Source: Rhodocollybia butyracea | Lineage: Eukaryota; Basidiomycota; Agaricomycetes; Agaricales; Omphalotaceae | Length of the DNA stretch: 64,000 bases | Reading direction: 5' to 3' | NCBI GenBank assembly: GCA_015501585.1 | Contig: JADNRY010000161.1 | Span: forward strand, 62,001 to 126,000 | Shown here: positions 22,524 to 32,973 of the stretch, piece after piece | How the letters are laid out: each line of letters starts with the position of its first letter | Numbering within the stretch: position 1 is the first letter of the stretch | The notes under the pieces: model-generated | What the model saw: the letters and a program-made list of their open reading frames with translations, nothing else | The model's database searches: none | What the model was told of the DNA's origin: nothing | Made by a program: the position numbers and the translations under genes

Positions 22524-25500
22524 GTGGGATAATATATGGGCAAACCTTCTACTCACGCCGATACAGTGAAACTTCAAATCTTACAGCGGCGAAAGGGAAA
22601 GGAAAAGTTTGGTAGACTCAAGCCTTTGCAAGAATACGGTATATACATTGATACTTTTGCCTATTATATTCGCCCCTTCTCGAATTACTAGTACTACTAT
22701 GCTGAGACTTGTTTCACCTCCAATAACGTGAAAGACCTATTGGATATTTCCAGCTCCTCGATCTCCCATACGTCCAGCGTCCCCAGCCATGTTTGGTTAT
22801 ACATGAGCCTCGGAAGTTTCTTTGGAGGCTTACCGGTACCCCACCTATCTGTCTGTTTCCGTTTTATAGGTGGAGCTCCGCGGGCGTTTTGAGCTTTGTG
22901 TTGCTTTGTTAATGGGTCGATGACATCGTGCAGATACGAGGTGACTTCCGGAGATCTCCATTGACATCCAACGGTTTTGAAAACTTTCCCTGTATCACCC
23001 AAACTATCTGTCTCAATATCCGACTCATCATCAGACATGCCGGAGACAGATAACTCGTTGAGAACATCACCGAGATATACCCATACTCCAGGATTGCGCG
23101 ACTTCTTGACAGCCTGTTCCACGGTCTTCTTCCTGACATCTAGTTTCTATGCAGTGAATGAGTAGACTGCTCATCTATCTCTATGGCGGCGAGTAACTCA
23201 CAGTCCGTCGTCTAGTTGTGTGTCTAACTCTCGCCCACCTTATCTTGTACCAGTCCTGAATCCTCTTATCAACCTCCTCCTCAGTCTCGTATCTCTCGAT
23301 ATCACCCTCACTGATCTTCCGTCTCTGGGCCATAGACCATGCAGACCTTGCTTCTCTCAACTGGTTGTGGATGAGGGCTAAGAGGTAGAGTTGCGTGATA
23401 TCTGAGTGAAGACCCCATTGTTCTGGGTCTTGCTTCCAAGCAGTATGAATACTGGCGTACCACCGCGCGGTGACTGTCCTGTTCCATCTCGAGAACTCAT
23501 GGCCAGTGGAGAGATCTAGGATTAAATCGTCATCTGGACCAGATCCTCTCCCTTCAGCAAACGCATTGACTTTATCGGGATCAGCGCTCTGGTAGATTTG
23601 AAAATCGTTGGCACAGGTTACGTTGTAGAACTCTTTCCAGAGTTCTCGTACCGCCGTCTGCAGGTAAATTTAATCAATAGAAGTATGAAGACCAGCGCAG
23701 GTATCTCGCCTTCCAGTTGTTGTCAGCTTGTTCTCCAATCCTTTCTTTTACCCTCCTCTGCTCTTCTTCCATCTCGGTTTGGTGCCCCCGTTTTCGGTTG
23801 TTATTTCGAGTGTTGTCTGAAGCAGCATTCACAGGCTCAAGTCGATTCAACAGTTTTTTTAGCAAAATCACCATTGTCGCGACTTCTTCTGGATTGGAAG
23901 GGTTGAAGCTGCGCGTGGCCCCGTTAAGATCCCCTGTCATTGATTGCAGGGTTCCAGAGTCAGCCATTTGCGAAATATTGGTTGGTATTTGCAGTGATAC
24001 TTCTGGCGTATCCACCTGCCTGGGTCTGACGACTCTGTTGTTTTGATTCTTCAGCCGTTTACCCACAGGAGTAGACCATCTAGCTGCACTCTTTGGCGGC
24101 GATTTGAACAGTACACCCGGAACGCTTTGTAAAGAACTAGACTCGGTTTGAACAGTGGGAGCAGCATGCATAGTGGAGGATGGATGCGGATGCGGAGGAG
24201 GATTATATAGCTGGCAGACCTTTTGGGACCCCGTCGATGATTCTGGGTTAAGAGGGTTAGATGCAGAATGTGGTCCTGCGATGGGCATCAACCCCAAAGA
24301 ATTCTGAAAAGTAGACGTGACTTTAAAGACAAAGGGCAGAGCGTTTTTCCTACATCAATAATCACTGTATTAGAAAAGGCTGCAGGTAATTGAGCTGCAG
24401 GATTCAACGGCCCTCCAGCAGCAATCGGGTGATGCGGAGGAGGATTTTGCAGCTGGCGGACCTCTTGGGACTCCAACAACGACTCTGGGTTAAGTGGGGT
24501 GTGCGATTTAGACGCAGAATGTGGTCCTGCGATGGGCATCGACCCCAAAGAATTCTGAAAAGTAGACGTGACTTTAAAGACAAAGTGCAGAGTGTTTTTC
24601 CTACGTCAATAATCATTCCTGGACTAGAAAAGGCCGGTAATTGAGATGCAGGATTCAACGGCCCTTCAGCAGCTTTTGAATGATAGTGTCTCTGACGGGT
24701 AAGGTGAGTGACTTACTTCCTTTGAAACACACTACTTACATCGACGATAGTTTGAAGATGATGAATTGTTGCGTTCTTCTCGTTCTGCGCCATTTCAGTT
24801 CAGAAGATTCAGAAGGTAACATCGGTATGACAAAGCTTCTCACTAATTCCCGTTGCATTTCCTTCCGTTGTTCGTTAAATTCCTAGAACGGTATTGATTT
24901 AAAATCCGCTTATTTGAAGAAGGCGTCTATACTTTGGTGACTTCAAGCATCTCGTCCACTGCTTGCATCTCCTTCAGCGTTTGAATTTCATCCTCGTCCA
25001 TGTCAACATCCTGCATGGTTTGTTGCATGGTTTGATTCAATAAAAGCGCAATCTGTTCTTTCAGTAGCTCATTCTCATGTTCTTGCATACGCAGCTGCTC
25101 TTCGACAGCCTGAGCTTCTGCTTTGCGGACTTTGCTAAGCGTGGCAAAGTGACTGAGACGTTCACTCTGAGTTGCTAGCTTGTCGCGTAGCTGTAGCCAG
25201 GGAAATCAGCCAGAAACGGAGCGTTAGTAAGATAATAATAATCACCTGGTCAACACGTAGCGTTGAGGATGATGAACCCTTCGCTCTCTTGCTTTGCAAT
25301 ACATCCTGTAAGTATTCACCACACCACAGGTAAGTGAAAGAGAAAGATTAAACTCAAGAGAGGGAAACCTACCGACTGTGACAGCGTACTGTCAGGATAG
25401 CGCATTGAGACCTCAAGTACGTTGCTACCAGAGTCGACGTTCATTGTCCAATGCTCAAGAGGATCTGGAGGCTGCGCATGAGGCACCTGTCTTTCGTTTA

Positions 25501-25900
25501 CAGAATTTGGAGACTGTGCGTTTCCAGGCAACCGTCCTTCGTCGGTTGTAGCATTTAGGGGCTGTGCAGGACCCCAAGGATTGTATTGGAAATCAGGTAA
25601 GGACATTGAGAAAAGAGCGCAGAAGAGTGGCTTTGTTGTGTGGAATACAGAGAGCCTGTGTAGTTTTAAACGAAAATTAAAGCTCATTTTGTTGATTTTT
25701 TTGGTTATAAGTTCTTGGCCTGAAGTACAATAGTGTGAGAATTACGTGTTTTCACGGTATGAGTCTCATGAGCGACCATGGGAGACTGAGTACAAACAAG
25801 ACAAATACAATTCTCACAGCGACGTAAAATAGCAATCAGTTATTGTTGAAAAACCGCAAGGGGAGGTAACGTCGACCCTCAACGATAGGGAATCGCAACG
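22342..25900 (-). repeat. Right arm of the large inverted repeat (partner 7747-11172)
   Basis: Reverse complement of the left arm, ending at the base corresponding to 7747. This arm is the more complete one for the gene it carries. It keeps a 180-bp coding segment (about 24025-24205) and a 55-bp segment (about 22870-22930) that are deleted in the left arm. Only scattered base differences separate the arms, so the duplication is recent relative to the decay of other elements here. Confidence 0.9.
22697..25606 (-). CDS. Unknown coiled-coil protein, intact copy in the right arm
   Basis: About 810 residues in ten exons. The first is 25373-25606 (MSLPDFQYNPWGPAQPLN), chosen because upstream codons lie in a segment that differs in length between the two arms. 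Order: Pro/Asn-rich N-terminus; Ser-rich basic patch (QSKRAKGSSSS); coiled coil with Gln-Met repeats and an acidic stretch (DVDMDEDEVQTLKEM); a duplicated Pro/Ser block; a basic nuclear-type segment (GKRLKNQNNRVVRPRQ); and an unknown helical region (ELWKEFYNVTCANDFQIYQS to RRRTKLDVRKKT). It ends with MYNQTWLGTLDVWEIEEL. One intron has a GC donor (GCGAGATACC, near 23698). The family looks like the repeat-linked hypothetical proteins common in Agaricomycetes. A DNA-binding or element-encoded role is only a guess. Confidence 0.7.
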
Positions 25901-26289
25901 ACGTGGTACTATGATGCTGTTGGCACCAGATCCAAATACTCTCGGAAAAGCGTTGAACCAAGGCTACGGTAAACAAACGCAAGGACAGCACCAGTTCTCC
26001 GCCTCCTCCAGTCATCGAGCATGAAAGTCCGTGCCCCGAATTTTTCCACAGGTTGAGTCGGAGCAGTGGTTGGGGGAGGGCAAATCAGGTCGAAAAGTTG
26101 GATATATTGTTTAGTTCGAAATCCTAACTGACCTTAATTGATTCATGGGTATCGCGCTGGCTTTGTCGGCGTCGTCCTACAACAAGCCAACGCCTCACCT
26201 TTCAGACTTACTGGCCTGGACGATACCGACTCCTATTATACGATCGATCTGCTTTTAAAATCAATTTACGCAGGTGGCTGTGCAAGCTG
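25901..26289. other. Intergenic, nothing assigned
   Basis: Between the inverted-repeat edge and the palindrome before the peptidase gene I see no ORF, RNA gene or repeat partner in the window. It presumably contains the promoter of the downstream gene. Confidence 0.5.
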
Positions 26290-26327
26290 CACGTGATATT
26301 TGGGAACCAGCTGGCAAATATCACGTG
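26290..26327. promoter_or_regulatory. Perfect 13-bp inverted repeat upstream of the C48 gene
   Basis: CACGTGATATTTG (26290-26302) and CAAATATCACGTG (26315-26327) are exact reverse complements separated by 12 bp. They begin 82 bp and end 45 bp before the ATG at 26372. Each half has a CACGTG E-box core, the site bound by bHLH factors. This could be a regulatory site or an RNA hairpin in the 5' UTR; no expression data are available. Confidence 0.5.
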
Positions 26328-26371
26328 GTTCTCGGCCCTTCTTTATCTTTCACTTTCCGTTTACTCTTTCA

Positions 26372-29296
26372 ATGTCAGGAACGCTTGAGACTCATGCAGA
26401 TCTGAAAAAACCATTTCCCCGTAACTTTCTTTCCGGCCACTATGATCTTCTGCGGCAGAACTACCGTTCAGGTGATGCATTGTACGAAGCTTTGGTTCAA
26501 AGTTTTCCGGTATCTGGCGAGGCTATTTTGGACGGAACAGGACAAGAGTACAAGACAGACGAAGAATACAAAAAGATCTGGATTGATGGTGAGACCATGG
26601 GGTTCCATCTAACACCGAATAACTGGTTTCGGATCGCAGCACCTATATTGGGCATGCGATGCTTTTGTCTTTTAAATGGAATACCGTACCTTCCTCTGGG
26701 AACCATGGAATTAAAATATGAGCCACCCCCCACTCTGTGCAAACTGGTATGTATTTGAGACCCCTTCTCTTTGATGTCAGTAACCTTGCCATTGAAGTTG
26801 AAGAATATCGTCGACGGCAATAAATCGAAAGGATGGCCGTATGTCATATCGCTAGCAAAGGCGACGTTCGAAGTGCCCCCTCAAAATAGTGACTCGGGAA
26901 CTCCGCATGTTTTTCAGTTACTGGAAACCGCAACCAGACTTTTCAGGGATCCAGCGGATAACATCCGCTTCAATATCTCTGTGACCGCCTTTTGCATAGC
27001 GGCCGCAAAACTGGTACGTCTTACACAATCTCCTGAATTTGCTCACTCCTCACCCAAGATTTGTAGGGAGTTTTCAGTTTCCCTAAGAAAAAAAACAACG
27101 ATGAGGCTTGCGCATGGGTTTTGTTGGTGGATACGCTAGTGGCGAAAAGGTGATTCTTTCTAGCGTTCTTCAAATTCTCGTTGCTTACTGCGATCAGCGG
27201 TTGTGATGCATTTTCGTCTTTGATTTTGAAGCTGAAGAACGACACTTATCTAGCCGAACATTTCGACCCGCGCCCGTGGCAGTTGCCGTTGCACCTCTTC
27301 CTTTCTTGTACGCCAATTGCAATTCTGGAAACAAAACGACTGTTCAGTTCGCACATAAGCCGTTTACATCTGCTTCAGGTAAATTAGTCTCTCCTCTATA
27401 GAACCATTAACTGGATGCTGACTGATTCAAAGATGGCCCAAGTCTTGGACCCATTGGAACGTCCTCGGGTGGTCAAATCGGTTGAAAGCGTCATCAAGTC
27501 CGCTGTTGTGGCGTTATCCAACTGCACAATTAGCGTTGATGCCGCCCTAACGCAGATATTCGAGGACACTTCTCATTTGATAGTGGATGTTTCGCCCGCA
27601 GATTCATTCTTTTTTTTTACAAGTAACTCCCTTCTTTATTGTGATGTCTTGTTCTATGTTCATCGATGTGTAGATTTGGAGCTAACCCCGCCAAGTACTG
27701 AGGCTCAACATCCTCCGTGTACCTCAAACGATTCGCCTCGCCTTGCACCACCCGAGCCTCATTCTGAACCCCCAGAGTGTCATTCTCTACTTCCATCTGT
27801 GGCGCTAGGGTCTATTCCTGTTGGCCTGACAGAGGCTACGCCGGTTACTCCTTCCACTCCAGCCAGACTGCTGCTGAAGGAGGCTCATTTTCCCACACCG
27901 TTGTCTCCGCTTACGCCGTTCATCTCTCTGTCTCTATCTACCCCTCCCAGGTCGCCGCCACCAGGGCCCACTCCTTCCATCCCGTTGTCACCAGAGCTTA
28001 CGCCTCCCCCCCCGGAGTTACCAGAGCTTACCCCTTCCATCCCGTTGTCACCAGACTCCATCTCGCTACCACTTCCTACTTCCCCCATTTTGCGGTCGCC
28101 AGATCCAACTCGTATGGGTCTGTTGGTGTCAGAAGACCTCTCTCAAGCACCGCCGGAGCCCACTTCCTGCTTACCGGATGACCTCAATTTGGTTGCGGTC
28201 AAGCCGTTTGAATCTTCGGCCCCCCAGGATCTAGCATTGGCTTCTAGCCGCTACCTTAAGCTGCTTTTGGATTCTGAATGGAGGCAATACTGCGGATTTT
28301 TTGACCAGAACGAAGACTACGCAAGAAAGGTCCTGGACCAAGTTTTTGTCGCAGTAAGTCTTATCCACTACGCTTTGGGGATTATCTCCGTTTACATCTA
28401 CTTCAATGTTTTAGTTAGAGGAGGCTAAAAATATTCCGCTACGAAGTAGAATTGAAGATCATCCAGTCCATTTAAAAGGGTTCCTGACAATGCGCCCCGA
28501 CTGCTGGCTCAACGATGCTGTCATGACCCACTTCGCATACAAATGGGCAAAAAAAGCACCACGACATGATACGTTGTGCCTCGAAACGTGGTATCCTTCG
28601 CATTTTCTCTTCAAGGATAGTGCTTGCCGTATCACGAGGAGCCATCTAGAGGGAGTTTCAAAGCTCACGCACTATGTGCAGAAGCTTCTTTCTGTACGCT
28701 TTTTCTATCGATTTTATTTTTATTCTTCACTGGTTTGCTTCCATTCAGTCTCAACGAATCCAGGTTCTAAATCATTGTTTTGTGACGGTCAATGAGGCTT
28801 CCAGCCATTGGTATGCGGCGTGCATTGCCTTCGAACCTCGGTCCATCCAAGTTTATGATAGTTTGTGCTCCCCAGCAAGAGGTCAAAAAATTATGCCCGT
28901 AAGCTTGAAAGCTTTTCGTTCATCCTCAACGACTAATTTGTCGCAGGGTTTAATATGGCTTGCCACGGTCTTGGCGAGCTTCAGGGGTGAGTCCGAGTCT
29001 GAGAGCCTGGACTGGGAGACAGTTTTCTGCGGCGATGTGAGTCGTCTTTTTTCTTATCCGCGATAAGCACTTCATTTTTGCAGGTCCTCAAGCAAGGCGA
29101 TGCATTTTCCTGCGGTCTGCATGTTCTTTACTATCTAAAGCATGTGTTGAAATTCGGTGAAGTAAGGCATGAAGACTCGGGCTCTCCGATATCTTTTACT
29201 GACAACATGGTTGGTAAAAGAGTTCAGTTGGTTGATGACCTTCTGAAAGAATGTGAGTCATCTGTGATGCACCTGGTGGATCTGGGGGAGCCGTAG
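26372..29296 (+). CDS. Ulp1/SENP-type (C48) cysteine peptidase with a long unknown N-terminus
   Basis: Ten GT-AG exons: 26372-26746, 26798-27013, 27067-27149, 27198-27378, 27433-27622, 27674-28353, 28415-28693, 28749-28898, 28947-29036 and 29084-29296. They sum to 2457 nt (818 residues) with all phases consistent. The C-terminal C48 fold shows WLND at about residue 606, the His in SSHWYAAC (about 688), the Asp in QVYDSL (about 705) and Gln752/Cys758 in KQGDAFSCGLHV: a complete His-Asp-Cys triad plus oxyanion Gln. Residues about 1-270 match nothing I know; about 280-500 are Pro/Ser/Glu-rich with repeats of ELTPSIPLSP type. Family members remove or process SUMO-like modifiers. C48 domains are also carried by several eukaryotic DNA transposons, which fits this neighbourhood. 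It could be a host gene or an element gene. Confidence 0.88.
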
Positions 29297-29847
29297 TTAG
29301 CGTACAATCCGCATGATTATGTATATTTGTTCACTAACCCTTGTTATGCATGAGCTTCGAATCACTGAATGCAAATTCAACAGATTTCGAGATAGTAAAC
29401 GCGTGCACTGCACTATTGAGCCAACCTTTTTACCCAGCGGGTCGTATGGGCATCTGCAAAAGCCATGAAGATCAAGCCCTTCTACAGGCACGACCAAGTT
29501 AAGTTGCTCATTCCTCAACATAAATGCAGGGTTTATTCAGACCCCAACCTTGAGATTGCATCGCTCCGCTCTCAGATTCAAGGGGTATTCATCAGGAGAC
29601 ACAGTTTTTATTGTTTTTTGATGCCTATTTCCCCGCGAAAACAATAAAAACAATGATACTGCGCAGACAAAAATGAGCTTCTTCAATCGGCTGACACAAT
29701 CCCGCAGGAGTTATGCATCATGAGACGTGTTTTATTTGATTCCCTTCACAGGAATCAAAAAACAATAACGCAATAGTATTTTATTCACTATTTTCAGTAC
29801 AAAAGCGTTATTGGCAAACTCGCAATCGAAAAACTCGCAATCGAAAC
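29297..29847. other. Intergenic between the peptidase and the proline-rich gene
   Basis: AT-rich, with only short frames. It likely holds the 3' UTR of the peptidase gene and the promoter of the next gene. A direct near-repeat, AAACTCGCAATCGAAA (29817-29846), lies just before the downstream ATG. Confidence 0.5.
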
Positions 29848-30602
29848 ATGCCAGTGCCAGTTATATCTTGTCCAATCCCTCATCTTGCTGAACGTGCCCT
29901 GCCACCTCCGCCTCTTTCAGTTTTGCTGGCGCATACTGACCTCCCCACCACTCAGCTACGACCCCTGCTGGCTCATACGGATCTACCACTTTCTGGTCCT
30001 CAGCGTTCTTCTTCGAAGTCAACTCGAGTACACCCGTACCCAACCCGACTAACTCCCACCAGCCGTCCTTCATCTCCCCCCACTCGCCGTTTGACTTCTC
30101 CCATTCGTTGTTTGACTCCTCCCACTCGCCGTCCTTCATCTCCCCTCACTGCCACAACCTCTGATGATGAGAGATTGGATGGAAATGTTGGCCGTTTGGG
30201 CTCTGGAAGACCTACAGGCATCGGACATGAAACACTCGATGCGTTGCGCGGACGGATGGGATGGAGTGAAGATGAGTTTACAAACTGCAGGAAAAAACTC
30301 AAAGTACTTGTTGAGAAGTACCTTCCTCCATTATCTTTCACAAACCAAGACCCGACGAAAGTCCAGAAGGTGAAAGATAAGGTGAGATACATTCTCGAGT
30401 GGATTATAGCTCACTAGCAATCAATAATCAGATTCTCCAGGAGTGTCCTCGGTTTTTGGAACAAGAGGGCGCATGGGGTCTTGACAACTTATTCATCCGC
30501 GCTTGCAAGAACCACCATGACAAACATGGGGAAGCCTCTGCATCCACTCCCAAAGACAATCCTGGACACTCGACGAAGACACTCCGGCCTAGACCTGACT
30601 AG
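29848..30602 (+). CDS. Small proline/serine/threonine-rich protein of unknown function
   Basis: Two exons, 29848-30381 and 30432-30602, with a 50-nt GT-AG intron; 705 nt, 234 residues, phases consistent. The N-terminal half is disordered and contains repeated Thr-Arg-(Arg/Pro)-(Leu/Pro)-(Thr/Ser)-(Ser/Pro)-Pro units, such as SPPTRRLTSPIRCLTPPTRR, and repeated LLAHTDLP. The C-terminal half looks folded: GWSEDEFTNCRKKLKVLVEK and ILQECPRFLEQEGAWGLDNL. It lies 551 bp after the C48 peptidase gene in the same direction. The shared Pro/Thr-rich style suggests, but does not prove, that the two travel together. Confidence 0.65.
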
Positions 30603-30667
30603 GTATTTTATTATTTTTGAAGCCCAAGCATCCGGAAAAACACTTTTTTGCCCTGTCCTGGGATATC

Positions 30668-31454
30668 CTAGCACTGTCCTGGGATAACACAGGATATACC
30701 AGGGCGGAGCTCAGGCAGAACCACTGGGGTTTTATAAATTGACATTGGTTCTATGTACTCCAGTAGTAAATTCAATAGAAATGAGCAAAAAGCAAATATA
30801 AAAGGCAGATAATAAAGCGACGAGATGAGACAGAGAGATGAGGCAGACAGCAGATGAATGAACAGCAGGTACGAAACACCTACATCGTTTCCAGGCTGCG
30901 CCCTGGATCTCAACAATCTCCCCCCTGGGGTCACCCTGGTAGTGCTGTCTGTCCTCGCTTTGGGCTTCACCCCTTTGTGCGCACCTCGCCCCCTCGGGTT
31001 CCCCTTCTTGCTTGCACTCTTATCCACAGCCACCTCATCGCCATCGTCATGAGACGATAGTAAAGTTGCACAATCGTCACTGTCAAGTTCATCATCCTCT
31101 TCCGTGTCATCTCCTTCCAAGCGGGCTTCAATATCCCCACTCTCAGGCTGACCGTCATCAAGTCCATAGGCTTCGAGTTCAAAGTTGTAATCTTCGCCCA
31201 TTGGGAACTGCATCATGAAACAATGCCGGTTGTAAAGCCTGGGCTCGCTGCGCCGGGCCAGCTTGGCGAGAAACAGCCTGATGGGATACCATTACTCTGT
31301 TAACAGTTTCTGAGATCCTAGCCATATGGGACTCAGTTTGCCTCAAGTAATACTGTCGATGGGCGATATCCTTCACAGCCTTGATGTGTCTTTCTCGATC
31401 GCCAGGTCTGGTAAAGGCTTTGCCGCAGACGAGACATGCCCACGCTGAGTTCAT
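30668..31454 (-). CDS. Single C2H2 zinc-finger protein, small, model uncertain
   Basis: The minus-strand ATG at 31454 opens MNSAWACLVCGKAFTRPGDR with His residues following (RERHIKAVKDIAH), a C2H2-type finger as in fungal transcription factors. A helical segment then follows (LRQTESHMARISETVNRVM). The acidic and basic tail (YGLDDGQPESGDIEARLEGD, then KKGNPRGRGAHKGVKPKART) is in another frame. Joining the two needs an intron or a frameshift between about 31255 and 31300 that I could not place with certainty. The likely last donor is GTAGGTG near 30885, so the 3' end is approximate. A DNA-binding regulator is plausible; a decayed gene is also possible. Confidence 0.5.
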
Positions 31455-32180
31455 GGTCAGAACGCTTGGAGGCCAAAGTTGGAGGGGTAAAAACGCCCAA
31501 ACTGCACTGAGGAACAGTTATATTTTCTATTTTTTTCAAGCCATTTAGGACCATGATTCAGGAGTCAGAAGAGGTTCAAGTCTTTATAACCGCCTTTTGA
31601 ACGCGACTCAGGGCCCATCAGCAAGTTTCCAGCGCTGTACATGTAGTGCAGCGCTGGGGGCCGCTGGAAACGGCTGTATAGCGCTCACCGACGTTTTGCC
31701 GATGGTCAGAAGACGCTCGGGTACACTAACTCCCCTTGCAACGCGATGTCTTCTCTCGATCACCGCTGGAATAAGCGGATGACAATGCTGATATGTCAAA
31801 ATCGCAGATCGTGTAGCATCGCCAGTCATCAATCTCCCCACTCACCGGAATATAGGTCAGGAGAGCGATGAGAATGAGGACCTCTGATGAAACGATCGCC
31901 ATTTAATCCCACGGTCACTAACTCTCTCATACTTCTGCTTCTTATCTGCTTTTTCGCGAGGTCATTCCAAAAGTAAGTCTTTACCACGCGATCCTTGCCT
32001 TCTCTTATGTTTTACTCGAAGTCACAAACACTCCGACCTTTGCCTTCAAACTTACGTCCATCGTTGAGAACATCTCGGTTGAAGATTTTTGTAGGACTTG
32101 TTGGCTTAGGTGCGTCGTTGAACGCCGATATCGTTGATCGTTGAACTGTTACTAACCAGTCCGTTTCAGTATACTAAAAC
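31455..32180. other. Intergenic with a small GC-rich hairpin
   Basis: TTTCCAGCGCTGTACATG and CAGCGCTGGGGGCCGCTGGAAA (about 31625-31669) can fold on themselves. Otherwise no gene or RNA signature is visible. A stretch near 31990-32170 looks like a promoter/5' UTR with an intron-like GT...AG. Confidence 0.35.
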
Positions 32181-32561
32181 ATGAGAGGTCCCAAGCGTAC
32201 AGCCAAGGCGAGGCCCGAGTCAGTGCCCGAGGTGGATGTGGCGAACCAATATCTTGCTAATCTTGAAGATACGAACGATACGAACGCGGAAACACTGGAA
32301 GCGCAGAATAGGCGACTGCGGGAGGTCAACAGTGGCCTGGTACGATTGCTTCAACAGACTATCGCGATGAACGACGAGAAAGAGGAGCGGGAAGTACGGC
32401 ACAAGGAAACCAATGGACATCTGATGAATCAATTGGAAAGCCAGCTCGCCGCTACCCGATCGTTGAACTCGGAAGTTCGACGACTCGAAGCTCTCAGTGA
32501 ACAGCTGGCCGAGGAAAACTGGGCGTTGATTCAGTTGTTGGAAGATCGACGTCGACGCTGA
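32181..32561 (+). CDS. Short coiled-coil ORF, 126 residues
   Basis: Single-exon frame with a basic start (MRGPKRTAKARPES), then almost continuous heptad-like helix (EAQNRRLREVNSGLVRLLQQ, LESQLAATRSLNSEVRRLEA) and an Arg-rich end (LLEDRRRR). Complete start and stop, with no disruption. No family is recognised. The context (between a zinc-finger gene and an F-box gene) gives no function. Confidence 0.5.
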   Translation: MRGPKRTAKARPESVPEVDVANQYLANLEDTNDTNAETLEAQNRRLREVNSGLVRLLQQTIAMNDEKEEREVRHKETNGHLMNQLESQLAATRSLNSEVRRLEALSEQLAEENWALIQLLEDRRRR

Positions 32562-32804
32562 GCGCTGATGTTGCGTGCATGAAGCGCCTCAGGCAATGAA
32601 CAATTTGCTATGCGGTGTGTAATTAATGATCATGTATCTTTGCAATTCAGTGCGTATACGAGGTCTTTGAATCTACTGATCATCCTGGCGTTTGTGCATG
32701 TATCGAAGCCACTAAGCTACAGTAAGTTAGATATCCAACCACTACCAGCTACCAAAAGGTGAAGGAACAACGAGAATCAAGCCTGGATATTTTGATGTCA
32801 AACT

Positions 32805-32925
32805 GTTAGACTCGAACCAGTCCCTGCTGTAGAGTTGTGATGTGAAATCACACCGTTTCACCGACACGGCTGATCGTCAGTCATCAAAGTGTCAACAAGA
32901 AACTATTGGCTCGAGTCTATCAAAC
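32805..32925. repeat. Short dispersed repeat with inverted ends (MITE- or tRNA-SINE-like)
   Basis: The ends AGACTCGAACCA (about 32809) and TGGCTCGAGTCT (about 32907) are near reverse complements, and the interior resembles the 11999-12097 segment. Read on the minus strand, the left end contains GGTTCGAGTCT, close to a tRNA B-box consensus. So either a short inverted-repeat element or a tRNA-derived SINE is possible. It is not a functional tRNA. Confidence 0.45.
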
Positions 32926-32973
32926 TGTGTACTTCCAGTACCATAGTAGGCGCTTATCATTCTTGTTTCAACC

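Noticed and set aside
22095..22532. Plus-strand ORF antisense to the unknown helical gene, also present in the left arm
   Set aside because: Part of it is antisense to both the arm gene and unique sequence; the minus-strand reading gives more protein-like content, so I kept that one, with low confidence.
27777..28181. Plus-strand ORF overlapping the Pro-rich part of the C48 gene
   Set aside because: It is in another frame of exon 6 (27674-28353), whose own frame is supported by splice phases; the repetitive sequence keeps alternative frames open.
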